Of a stretch of 64,000 bases of DNA, positions 8,255 through 15,780 are shown piece after piece. Numbering within the stretch: position 1 is the stretch's first letter; each line of letters starts with the position of its first letter. Source of the DNA: Paenibacillus_AR sp051594765. GTDB lineage: Bacteria > Bacillota > Bacilli > Paenibacillales > NBRC-103111. Under the pieces are notes generated by a model. The model saw only the letters and a list, made by a program, of their open reading frames with translations. It did no database searches and was not told where the DNA came from. The position numbers and the translations under genes are program-made. The DNA lies in contig NZ_JBPPGJ010000002.1 in NCBI RefSeq assembly GCF_051594765.1, positions 62,001-126,000 of the forward strand, written 5' to 3'.

Positions 8255-9019
8255 ATGAATGAACAAAGTGCAAAAAACAAGATCGCTTGGGAATACCGGG
8301 CATACGAATTTTGGACGAAACGACATGGTTCACCTATGGAAAAAGCAAAACAAATAATGGATAATCCCCGAGATCAGCTAAAAAAACATCGGCAATATTT
8401 TGATCATGTTGCAGGAAAAAAGATTGCAAATCTTTGTGGTTCAAATGGAAGGAAAGCCGTCCCACTGGCACTGTTAGGCGCAGATGTAACCGTATTTGAT
8501 ATATCGGACGAAAATAAAAAGTACGCCCTAGAACTCGCGGACGCTGCCCATGTATCCATTCATTATGTTGTGACTGATATTTATGATATCGATTTGGAAA
8601 TGTATGGCGGACAGTTTGACATGTTATACCTGGAAGGTGGAATCCTGCACTACTTCAATGACATTGAACGATTCATGTCTATTCTCTATTCCTTGCTTAA
8701 AGATAATGGGGTCATGGTTCTAAGTGACTTCCATCCCTTAAGAAGGTGTATCGTTTCTAACTCTAAAGTCGAATATCAAGTCCAACAAAGTTACTTTGAC
8801 GACGAATTACATCTTGGGGATGTAGCATATAAGCATTATTTCGATGAGCATGAACAACAAGACTTTCCGGATGTTTCAATTAGACTGTATACCCTAAGCG
8901 AGATCATGAATTCGGTTATTGCATCTGGCTTCAAGTTAATGAAGTTTGATGAACATCGCGGCTGGAAGAATGAAAACATACCTTGGGAATTTACTATCTT
9001 GGCGAATAAACAAAAATAG
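8255..9019 (+). CDS. SAM-dependent class I methyltransferase, AT-rich and probably acquired
   Basis: A 254-residue Rossmann-fold methyltransferase. KKIANLCGSNGRKAVPLALLGA (motif I region, about residue 55, given in two parts) with NLCGSNGRKAVPLA, then VTVFDISDENKKYA (motif II acidic residue), IHYVVTDIYDID and FDMLYLEGGILHYF are visible. The C-terminal part is typical of small-molecule methyltransferases. Base composition is clearly more AT-rich than the flanking genes, with codons such as AAA, TTA and ATA that neighbours avoid. It is inserted between phnD and phnEEC with its own terminators on both sides, so recent transfer is likely. The substrate is unknown and a link to phosphonates is not shown. 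Confidence 0.85.
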   Translation: MNEQSAKNKIAWEYRAYEFWTKRHGSPMEKAKQIMDNPRDQLKKHRQYFDHVAGKKIANLCGSNGRKAVPLALLGADVTVFDISDENKKYALELADAAHVSIHYVVTDIYDIDLEMYGGQFDMLYLEGGILHYFNDIERFMSILYSLLKDNGVMVLSDFHPLRRCIVSNSKVEYQVQQSYFDDELHLGDVAYKHYFDEHEQQDFPDVSIRLYTLSEIMNSVIASGFKLMKFDEHRGWKNENIPWEFTILANKQK

Positions 9020-9034
9020 ATGCAAGCCGGCGTC

Positions 9035-9075
9035 AAAAAAAAGAGGGTGTCCCAACTGTGGGGACACCCTTTTTT
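9035..9075. terminator. Bidirectional terminator between methyltransferase and phnE
   Basis: AGGGTGTCCC (9044-9053) pairs with GGGACACCCT (9061-9070). T-runs exist on the plus side (9070-9075) and, as A8 (9035-9042), on the minus side, so it can end both convergent transcripts. Confidence 0.9.
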
Positions 9076-9086
9076 CGCGTCTTGCC

Positions 9087-9884
9087 TTAGACAAGCCGCT
9101 TGCGGATGAAGCCGGAGATCAGATCGATGATGGTGACGGTCAAGATGATGCCCAGCAGAATGATGCCCACGCGAGGCCAATTCCGGGCATCCAGCGAGAA
9201 GATGAGCGCCTGGCCGATGCCGCCTGCGCCGACGATCCCGAGCAGGGTGGCGGAGCGCACGTTGATCTCGAAGCGGTACAGCGCGAAGGACATGAATTCC
9301 GGCAGCACCTGCGGAATGACGGCATACCACAAGGTCTGCAGCTTGTTGGCGCCGCATGCCTTAAGTGCCTCGCTCGGGCCCATGTCCAGATTCTCGATAG
9401 CCTCCGAGTAGAGCTTGGCCAGCATCCCGATGGAGTGAAGACCCAGAGCCAGTACCCCGGGGAACGACCCCGGCCCGACCGCCTTGATGAACATGATGGC
9501 CATGATCAGCTCCGGGAAGGTCCGGATGAAGCTCAGGACGAACTTGCCCGCCCCGTTGGCCGGACGATTGCGGACGATGTTGCGGGCCGCCCAGAAACCA
9601 AAGGGAATACACAGAATGGCGGAGATAAAGGTTCCGAGGGCGGCGATGGCCACTGTGTCCAGAAGGCCGCGGAGCAGGTCCTCTCCCTCCGGATCATAGA
9701 CAAAGCCCCAGTCCGGATGGATGAGCCCCTTCAGGATGGCTTTGGTGACACGGCCCGCGTTCTCCGAGATGCCGTGGAAGTTGATTCCTGTAATCGACCA
9801 GGCATACAGGGCGACCAGGAAGACGGTGATCAGCCAGAAACGGATACTCAAGTAAAAGGGTTTGGGCTTCGCAATTGGTCTCAT
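9087..9884 (-). CDS. phnE: Phosphonate ABC transporter permease (second PhnE)
   Basis: A 265-residue inner-membrane permease. After one N-terminal helix come the binding-protein-dependent permease helices with EALKACGANKLQTLWYAVIP, the EAA loop that contacts the ATPase, and VRSATLLGIVGAGGIGQAL, which is the PhnE signature. It overlaps the first phnE by 4 nt, so phnC-phnE-phnE is one operon. Two non-identical PhnE subunits probably form a heterodimer, as in many Bacillales phosphonate transporters. Confidence 0.92.
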   Translation of the reverse strand: MRPIAKPKPFYLSIRFWLITVFLVALYAWSITGINFHGISENAGRVTKAILKGLIHPDWGFVYDPEGEDLLRGLLDTVAIAALGTFISAILCIPFGFWAARNIVRNRPANGAGKFVLSFIRTFPELIMAIMFIKAVGPGSFPGVLALGLHSIGMLAKLYSEAIENLDMGPSEALKACGANKLQTLWYAVIPQVLPEFMSFALYRFEINVRSATLLGIVGAGGIGQALIFSLDARNWPRVGIILLGIILTVTIIDLISGFIRKRLV

Positions 9885-10672
9885 AGCAGCTTCTCCCGGA
9901 TTTTCGTACTGACATAGTCAATGATCAAGACGACCGCCAAGGTCAGGATGACGACCGAGGATGCACGGTCGTAGCGGAATTGGTCCAGCGATCGGGTCAG
10001 GTACAGGCCGATGCCCCCTGCTCCGACCAGGCCGAGTACGGCCGCCGCGCGGACGTTGACCTCGAAGGTATAGAGAATATAAGCCGTCACCGTGGCCAGC
10101 ACCTGGGGGATGACGCCGAAGGCGATCCACTGAAGCTTGTTGGCGCCTACGGCGGTCATGGCCTCCAGCGGACCCGGATCGATGGCCTCGATGGATTCAT
10201 ATGCAAGCTTGGTGATCAGGCCGAAGGAAAACACGGCCAATGCGAGCACCCCCGCCGTCGCGCCAAGGCCGAAGATGGCGGCGAACACGGCGGCCAGCAG
10301 CAGGTCGGGGATCGTGCGCACCAGGTTCAGGATGAAGCGGGCCGGCCCATTCAGGTACGGGGTGCGGGTGACGTTCCGCGCTGCCAGCAAGGCCAGCGGA
10401 ATGGCGAAGATTGCCCCCAGCGTCGTACCCAGCACGGCCATCTGGACGGTCTCCATCATCGGATCCCAGATCTTCTCGAAGTAGCTCCAATCCGGCGGCA
10501 GCATATCGGCAAGCAGCTTGCCCATTTCGGGTGCCCCCCGGATAAGCTGCGGAATGGAGGCATCCGTCCGGACAGCGCTGCCGCCCAGGAGGACGAGTAA
10601 GAGAACAATGGTCAAATAAAGCTTAAGACGGGACGGTTTCTCCGGATAAGACGGTTTGGCCGGCGCACTCAT
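9881..10672 (-). CDS. phnE: Phosphonate ABC transporter permease (first PhnE)
   Basis: A 263-residue permease of the PhnE family with about six membrane helices. EAMTAVGANKLQWIAFGVIP is the EAA loop and VRAAAVLGLVGAGGIGLYL the conserved C-terminal signature. Start and stop codons overlap with phnC and the following phnE by 4 nt each, so expression is tightly coupled. It would pair with the second PhnE and PhnC in the membrane and accept substrate from PhnD encoded at 7024. Confidence 0.92.
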   Translation of the reverse strand: MSAPAKPSYPEKPSRLKLYLTIVLLLVLLGGSAVRTDASIPQLIRGAPEMGKLLADMLPPDWSYFEKIWDPMMETVQMAVLGTTLGAIFAIPLALLAARNVTRTPYLNGPARFILNLVRTIPDLLLAAVFAAIFGLGATAGVLALAVFSFGLITKLAYESIEAIDPGPLEAMTAVGANKLQWIAFGVIPQVLATVTAYILYTFEVNVRAAAVLGLVGAGGIGLYLTRSLDQFRYDRASSVVILTLAVVLIIDYVSTKIREKLL

Positions 10673-11442
10673 GCCTCCACCGCCCCCAAGAGCTCGTCCT
10701 TCTTGATGGGACGGCCGTAGATTTCGGAGAAGACCTCGTCGGTGGCTTCGGACACGGGGCCGTCGAACACGACGGCTCCGGCGCGGAGGCCGATGATCCG
10801 GGTGGCGTATTGACGCGCCAGATCCACGAAGTGAAGGTTCACCACGGTGGTGATGCCAAGCTCCTGGTTGATCCGCTTCAGATCGTCCATAACCTGCTGA
10901 GTGGTCAGCGGGTCCAAGGAAGCGACGGGCTCATCCGCCAGAATGACCTTCGGCTCCTGGGCCAAAGCCCGGGCGATGGAGACCCGCTGCTGCTGTCCTC
11001 CGGACAGCTGATCCGCCCGCACGTAGGCCTTCTCCCGGATGTTCACCCGCTCGAGAGCGTCGAAGGCCAGGTCTACATCCCGCTTGGGGAACAGCCCCAG
11101 GATGCTGCGAAGGGTCGAATGGTAACCCACCCGCCCGGACAAGACGTTGCGGATCACCGAGGAGCGCTTCACCAGATTGAAGCTCTGGAAGATCATCCCG
11201 ATATCCCTCCGGATCCGCAGAAGCTCGCTTCCTTTGGCCTTGGTGATGGACTTGCCGTCGATTAGAATCTCGCCCTCCGTGATCTCGTGCAGGCGGTTGA
11301 TGGAGCGCAACAGCGTGGATTTGCCCGCGCCGGACAAGCCTACGATGACCACGAACTCTCCCTTGTTGATCTTCAGATGAATATGGTCGAGACCGACGGT
11401 CCCGTTGGGGTATACCTTGGATACCTGCTTGAATTCAATCAT
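10669..11442 (-). CDS. phnC: Phosphonate ABC transporter ATP-binding protein
   Basis: A 257-residue ATPase with Walker A GLSGAGKST, Q-loop GMIFQSFNLVKRS, signature LSGGQQQRVSIARALAQ, Walker B VILADEPVASLDP and switch His in VVNLHFVDLA. The NLHxVxLA form is characteristic of PhnC proteins. It is the first gene of the phnCEE operon and starts 337 nt from a divergent HD-GYP gene. A Pho-box-like pair lies in that interval, consistent with control by phosphate supply but not proof of it. Confidence 0.94.
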   Translation of the reverse strand: MIEFKQVSKVYPNGTVGLDHIHLKINKGEFVVIVGLSGAGKSTLLRSINRLHEITEGEILIDGKSITKAKGSELLRIRRDIGMIFQSFNLVKRSSVIRNVLSGRVGYHSTLRSILGLFPKRDVDLAFDALERVNIREKAYVRADQLSGGQQQRVSIARALAQEPKVILADEPVASLDPLTTQQVMDDLKRINQELGITTVVNLHFVDLARQYATRIIGLRAGAVVFDGPVSEATDEVFSEIYGRPIKKDELLGAVEA

Positions 11443-11779
11443 GTCGCGTACCTGCTTTCTCCAAAGTCTGAAGTATATCTTGAATCAAGGATGACGTCCT
11501 TAGGACGCCGGCCCTCCTCTCCCCTGCCTAGATAGGCAGAAAGACAGGCCAATGTTTGTAATTCGTCACATTTAGTCCAAAATCCTCTTATGTGATGAAA
11601 TTTTACATCAGGTTAACAAAACCAGGCCCTTCAACCCTTATATGCGACTGAAGTCCCGGAAAATTGTGGCGAGATACACATTCTTTCTGTCTCTCCTTAC
11701 ACAGAAACTTGTCGGATGGAATGGGATAATAGTTCCATACAAATAAGATCTCTAATATAAGAACGGGTGACGGATCAAG
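11443..11779. other. Divergent intergenic region, phnC / HD-GYP
   Basis: No gene is seen. The region becomes AT-rich after 11550. It holds the two hexamers TTTACA (11602-11607) and TTAACA (11613-11618) at an 11-nt repeat, the classic Pho-box spacing, and the A/T-rich stretch 11738-11762 just before the HD-GYP start. No confident promoter for phnC could be placed by eye. Confidence 0.6.
11602..11618 (+). promoter_or_regulatory. Pho-box-like direct repeat TTTACA-N5-TTAACA
   Basis: Two near-consensus PhoP hexamers at exactly 11-nt spacing, between phnC and the HD-GYP gene. They read on the plus strand, so they point at the HD-GYP gene; influence on phnC would need action in the reverse orientation. 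Confidence 0.4.
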
Positions 11780-12892
11780 ATGAGATTATTACCTACCAAA
11801 GCCTGCAGCCCCGGCATGAAGCTGGGCAAGGCCGTGTACAACGAAGAGGGGCAAATCCTGCTGGGCGCCCGGGTCGAGCTGAGCGGACACTTGCTTAACC
11901 GCCTTTATCAGCTGGGCTTCGATTACTTATATGTGGAGGATGCCCGGACGGAGGACGTGGCGGTGCCCGATCCGATCTCCCAGGAGACCCGGACAGCGGC
12001 ACTGTCCGTCATCAGCTCGTCCTACAGTACCTTTTCCCAGGACCTGGGGTTCATATCCCTGCACGAGCATGCACAGGCAACCAAAGCTCTGTCGGACGTT
12101 GTCGGAGTCATCTTGGACGAGCTGCGGGAGGCAGGCGCCTGTGAAACCGTGAGCCTGCTGAATTTTAATGTGCTGAAGCCGAACGATTGGAACAAGTACT
12201 CGACGCAGAATGCGCTGAACTGCTGCCTTTACGCCTCGCTAATGGGTATGATGAGCGGTCTGAAGGATGACAAGCTGAAGGAGCTGGCCATGGGAGCCAT
12301 ACTCCACGACATCGGCAATTCCCGGATACCCTTCCGCCTGCTCCGCAAAGCCGATAAGTTGACCGGCACCGAATACAAGCTGATCCAGAAGCACACGGAG
12401 CTGGGCTATGACCTGCTGAAGAACGATTCCAACGTGCCTCCGGGCGCCGCCCTGTGCGTGCTGCAGCATCATGAACGGGTGGACGGGACCGGCTATCCCT
12501 TCGGACTGACTGGCGACCAGATCCATCCCGCCGCCAAGTGGGTGAGCTTGATCGACGCCTACGACGCCATGACCAACCCCCGCTCCTACCGTTCCTCCCT
12601 CCTGCCCCACCACGCTCTGGAGGTTCTCTTCGCCGGCGCAGGCAGCCAGTTCGATCTGTCCCTGGTGGAGGCCTTCCGCAATCGGGTAGCCATCTATCCC
12701 CCGGGTGTGCCGGTTCGGCTGAATACGGGAGAACGGGGGGTCGTGGTGGGGATCAACCGCGCCATCATCCAACGCCCCGTCGTCCGGGTGCTGCAGAATG
12801 AACGGGGGGAAGAGCTTCGCGAGCCCTATGAGGTCGACCTGGCCAAGAGGCTCTCGGTCATGATTGACTGCATCGCGAGCGAGACGGCCTAG
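11780..12892 (+). CDS. HD-GYP domain protein with substituted first metal-binding histidine
   Basis: A 370-residue soluble protein. Residues 1-55 form the N-terminal module common in Paenibacillus HD-GYP proteins, and 130-300 the HD-GYP domain: HD at 176-177 (AILHDIGN), His205, HH at 230-231, DGTGYP at 235-240 and LIDAYDAMT at 258-265. HD-GYP enzymes hydrolyse cyclic di-GMP using two or three metals. Here the usual QHSxNVA block reads QNALNCC, so the first metal histidine appears to be Asn144, and HDIGK is HDIGN. The enzyme could be weakened or act as a binding protein. A C-terminal module (from about 310) follows. It is the only gene of its transcript unless it reads into the Crp/Fnr gene. 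Confidence 0.87.
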   Translation: MRLLPTKACSPGMKLGKAVYNEEGQILLGARVELSGHLLNRLYQLGFDYLYVEDARTEDVAVPDPISQETRTAALSVISSSYSTFSQDLGFISLHEHAQATKALSDVVGVILDELREAGACETVSLLNFNVLKPNDWNKYSTQNALNCCLYASLMGMMSGLKDDKLKELAMGAILHDIGNSRIPFRLLRKADKLTGTEYKLIQKHTELGYDLLKNDSNVPPGAALCVLQHHERVDGTGYPFGLTGDQIHPAAKWVSLIDAYDAMTNPRSYRSSLLPHHALEVLFAGAGSQFDLSLVEAFRNRVAIYPPGVPVRLNTGERGVVVGINRAIIQRPVVRVLQNERGEELREPYEVDLAKRLSVMIDCIASETA

Positions 12893-12941
12893 CTCCCATG
12901 GATTTTCGCAGCAAAACCGCGCCAACAGGCAGGAAATGTAA

Positions 12942-12988
12942 GCCCATACGTCGAAGTAACCTCCTTACGCAAGTGAAAACGTATGGGC
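12942..12988. repeat. Inverted repeat GCCCATACGT/ACGTATGGGC
   Basis: A perfect 10-bp inverted repeat with a 27-nt spacer, between the HD-GYP stop and the Crp/Fnr start (13008). No T-run follows, so termination is doubtful. An operator for the downstream regulator or an mRNA hairpin is possible. Confidence 0.5.
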
Positions 12989-13007
12989 AAAGTGGGTAGA
13001 TCGACGG

Positions 13008-13691
13008 ATGAAAAATGACATTATCTCCATATTACGCTCCGTTCCCGTCTTCGAGCAGCTGTCGGAGGAGGAGCTGGCCACCATGTCCCCGCTGTTCCTG
13101 GAGCGCCGCTACAAGAAGGGAGCCATTCTCTTCTTCGAGGATGACAAGGGGGACGAATTCTACATCATCAAGTCCGGACTGGTGAAGGTCTACCGGATGG
13201 ACGAGCAGAAGGAAATCACCCTCTCGCTCTTCCGGGGCGGAGACTTCTTCGGTGACATGGCGCTCTTGAGCCCGGAATCCCGGCGTTCCGCCACGGCGGA
13301 GACGCTGGAGCCGACGGTGCTGTACAGCCTGTCCCGCTACGAATTCCGGAGGTATCTGGAGCAGTCCCCGACCCTGGCCATCAAGATGCTGGAAATCATC
13401 GCAGTCCGCCTCCGCAAAACCAACGAGCTGATCCAGGACCTGACGCTCTTGGACGTGCGCCGCCGGGTCTACAAGATGCTGCTGCGTCTGGCCGGCGAAT
13501 ACGGGGTGAAGGAGCCCATCGGCACCGTCATTCACGTGAAGCTGACGCACCAGCAGCTGGCCGGGATGGTGGGTACCGTCCGGGAGTCGGTCACCAAGAT
13601 CCTTCTGGAGCTTCAGGACGAGAATCTGCTGACCTTCCAGAACCGGCACATCGTGCTGATCAATCCCGACAAATTGTCGGACAAGCTCTAA
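13008..13691 (+). CDS. Crp/Fnr family transcriptional regulator
   Basis: A 227-residue regulator. Residues 10-125 are a cyclic-nucleotide-binding-like beta-roll (KKGAILFFEDDKGDEFYIIKSG in two parts: KKGAILFFEDDKGDEF and YIIKSGLVKVYR; then GGDFFGDMALLSPESRRSATA). Residues 130-150 form the dimer helix and 155-220 the winged helix-turn-helix, with LTHQQLAGMVGTVRESVTKIL as recognition region. No Fnr-type N-terminal cysteines are present, so it is not an iron-sulfur sensor. The ligand is unknown. It ends in a strong hairpin terminator at 13704-13757. Confidence 0.92.
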   Translation: MKNDIISILRSVPVFEQLSEEELATMSPLFLERRYKKGAILFFEDDKGDEFYIIKSGLVKVYRMDEQKEITLSLFRGGDFFGDMALLSPESRRSATAETLEPTVLYSLSRYEFRRYLEQSPTLAIKMLEIIAVRLRKTNELIQDLTLLDVRRRVYKMLLRLAGEYGVKEPIGTVIHVKLTHQQLAGMVGTVRESVTKILLELQDENLLTFQNRHIVLINPDKLSDKL

Positions 13692-13703
13692 ATTCCTGAT
13701 GCT

Positions 13704-13757
13704 AAACCTCCTTCACCCGATGTACAATGGGGACATCTGGTTGAAGGAGGTTTTTAT
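13704..13757 (+). terminator. Terminator whose 3' arm contains the next gene's ribosome binding site
   Basis: AAACCTCCTTCA (13704-13715) pairs with TGAAGGAGGTTT (13742-13753). GATGT (13719-13723) and ACATC (13733-13737) extend the stem, and TTTTTATT follows. It ends the Crp/Fnr transcript. GAAGGAGG, the ribosome binding site of the gene at 13763, is buried in the 3' arm, so read-through mRNA would be poorly translated. Confidence 0.8.
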
Positions 13758-13762
13758 TCATC

Positions 13763-14584
13763 ATGATAGGAAGAGAATACGGAATATTGGCCCATGACGT
13801 CGGACAGCTGCCGCTGGCCGAGCTTCCACGCCGGATTGCAGAGAAAGGCTTCCGCTATGTGCAGCTGGCTTTGGCCAAAGCTATAACGGACGTGGATACA
13901 AGTCTGGGCAAGCTGAGCCCCGGACTGGGCAACCGGATCGCGGAGGAGTTCGAACGAAGCGGTGTCCGGATTCCAGTGCTTGGCTGCTACATCGATATGG
14001 TGAATCCCGATGAGGACGCACGCCGGTACGGTGTGGAGCGGTTCAAAGAGCATCTCCGCATGGCCCGTCACTTCGGCGCTGCACTGGTAGATACGGAGAC
14101 GGGCTTCGTCTCGGCCAAGTACAACAAGGAGCAGGCGTGGGAGCTGATGCGGCGCACCGTAGAGGAGCTTCTCGAGGAAGCAGAGAAATTCGGCGTCTTC
14201 GTGGGCATCGAGCCCTGCAACGGCCAGATCGTCTCCACGGCGGAGGAGTGGCAGCGTCTGTCGGAGGAGCTGCCCTCCCGCAATCTGGGGGCGGTGCTGG
14301 ACCCGTGCAACATCCTGAACGACGGGAATTTTGATCGCCAGGATGCAATCATTCGCGACGCCTTCGAACGCCTCGGCGACCGGATCGTGCTGGGCCATGC
14401 CAAGGACGTAGGCTGGGGAGCGGACGGCAAGCTCCTGCAGCTCGGCGCAGGCCAGGGGGCGCTGAACTATCCTCTGTTCCTGGAGCTCTTGAACAAGCAC
14501 AAGCCCTTCGTCCACGTCACCATGGAGAACCTGAAGCCCGCCGAGATGGTGGAGGCGCTCCGCTTCATGAAGAGCATGGCCTGA
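13763..14584 (+). CDS. Sugar phosphate isomerase/epimerase, xylose-isomerase-like TIM barrel
   Basis: A 273-residue AP-endonuclease-2/xylose-isomerase-like TIM barrel (IolE/IolI type). Metal ligands of the family are visible in GVFVGIEPCNG (Glu), GAVLDPCNILN (Asp plus nearby polar residues), IVLGHAKDVGW (His-Lys-Asp) and VHVTMENLKPAE (Glu). Such proteins isomerise or epimerise sugars, inositol derivatives or keto-sugars; the substrate is not evident. GGAGG lies 11 nt before ATG, inside the 3' arm of the preceding terminator hairpin. The gene is convergent with dinB and no terminator is seen in the 23-nt gap. Confidence 0.86.
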   Translation: MIGREYGILAHDVGQLPLAELPRRIAEKGFRYVQLALAKAITDVDTSLGKLSPGLGNRIAEEFERSGVRIPVLGCYIDMVNPDEDARRYGVERFKEHLRMARHFGAALVDTETGFVSAKYNKEQAWELMRRTVEELLEEAEKFGVFVGIEPCNGQIVSTAEEWQRLSEELPSRNLGAVLDPCNILNDGNFDRQDAIIRDAFERLGDRIVLGHAKDVGWGADGKLLQLGAGQGALNYPLFLELLNKHKPFVHVTMENLKPAEMVEALRFMKSMA

Positions 14585-14607
14585 TTGCCAGGAGGGCAGG
14601 GGCCGGC

Positions 14608-15132
14608 TTAGCCTTTTCCCAGGAACCGGTCCAACCGTTTCTTCTGCCGAAGATGATGGGCCATGTGCATGACGAGATGATGATACCATTCCTTCGCGTT
14701 GATGAAACCGAAGTACGGATGCCTGATCTTGCTGTACGGTGAAGCCGATGAGACGAGAGGAAGCGTCTCCTCCATTCTCCTCTGAAGGACGTCCATCTTC
14801 CGGAGCAGCTCCTCCTTGCTCGCGGGAGGCCTGGCGGTGCCTTCGGCGGATGGAGGCACCTTCGCCTTCACCGGCGGGATGCTCCCCAGAAAGTAGACCA
14901 GCCGCCCGACGGCGGTCTTCTGGGCTGTGCGGTTCTCCGGCTCCCGCAAGCAGGCGTGCAGCGAATCAAGCTGCAGGTATCCCGTTTCAATGACGTGCTC
15001 GTACATCTCCCCCAGCGACCAGGAGGCGGCGGATGGCTTGCGGTTGAATTCCTCCCAAGTATAACGTTCCATTTCCTTCCGGTAATGCCGGGCGAGGTCT
15101 TGGAAGCGGGTCCATATTCTTTCTGGGTGCAT
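14608..15132 (-). CDS. DinB family protein
   Basis: A 174-residue four-helix-bundle protein of the DinB/DfsB superfamily. The metal-binding histidines are visible: His in SLGEMYEHVIETG (about residue 46) and the pair in WYHHLVMHMAHHLRQKKRL near the C-terminus. Some family members are thiol-dependent S-transferases using bacillithiol, but most have no assigned function. It is a monocistronic gene convergent with the isomerase and divergent from a cytochrome c gene. Confidence 0.88.
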   Translation of the reverse strand: MHPERIWTRFQDLARHYRKEMERYTWEEFNRKPSAASWSLGEMYEHVIETGYLQLDSLHACLREPENRTAQKTAVGRLVYFLGSIPPVKAKVPPSAEGTARPPASKEELLRKMDVLQRRMEETLPLVSSASPYSKIRHPYFGFINAKEWYHHLVMHMAHHLRQKKRLDRFLGKG

Positions 15133-15357
15133 CGCGGGATCTCCTTATCATTCGTCTTGGGCTTCTTGGAGCTTGTTGGAGCTTGTTCAGCAATAAACCG
15201 ATTATACAACGCAATCCTTCCCTTCGCATGGGCGTTGGCGGGATGGATTCCGGACTTGCGAATGACGTGCCGGCTGTATCGGGGAATAAAGGTCCGCTGG
15301 TCCCCCCATATTAGTATGGAATGGGACCTAGAACAAGAAGATGAGGAAGTGTGAAGG

Positions 15358-15702
15358 ATGGGTAGGAGGAGAATGGCTGCCGTCATTGCCGCATCGGTGG
15401 CGTTGACCGCCGTGCTGGCTGCCTGCAGCAGCCCCGAAGATCTAAAGAAGAAATCTGCCGGCAATCCCTCCCCCGAAGGGACGGAAGCGGCCTCCTCCGT
15501 AGAAGCTTTATACAAAAGAAACTGCTATTCCTGTCATATGGCGGGAGACAAGCTGGCGAAGCGGGTCGCTCCCAAGTATTCGCGGGAACAGCTGCTCGGG
15601 ATCGTGACGAACGGACGCAACGGCATGCCCGCCTTCAAGGGGAAGCTGAAGGAAGAGGAACTGAATGCCTTGGCCGATTGGCTATCGTCGGCCAACAAAT
15701 AA
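15358..15702 (+). CDS. Membrane-anchored cytochrome c lipoprotein (c551 type)
   Basis: A 114-residue small cytochrome c. An N-terminal signal ends in LAAC (Cys22), so the protein is lipid-anchored outside the membrane like CccB of Bacillus. After a linker, CYSCH (about residue 56) binds haem covalently, and the methionine in GMPAFKG is the likely sixth ligand. It carries electrons to a terminal oxidase or other acceptor. A second start at MAAVIA (15373) has GGAGG only 3 nt before it, so 15358 is kept. A perfect terminator follows. Confidence 0.92.
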   Translation: MGRRRMAAVIAASVALTAVLAACSSPEDLKKKSAGNPSPEGTEAASSVEALYKRNCYSCHMAGDKLAKRVAPKYSREQLLGIVTNGRNGMPAFKGKLKEEELNALADWLSSANK

Positions 15703-15720
15703 AGGGATTCTTCCCGTCAC

Positions 15721-15760
15721 AACGAAGCAAGCCGCGGATCTCCGCGGCTTGCTTCGTTTT
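15721..15760 (+). terminator. Intrinsic terminator of the cytochrome c gene
   Basis: A perfect 17-bp stem (15721-15737 with 15742-15758) closed by the loop ATCT, with TTTT at 15757-15760. It also lies before the convergent gene that ends at 15781. Confidence 0.9.
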
Positions 15761-15780
15761 CTGGACCCTTGCCCCCGCCT

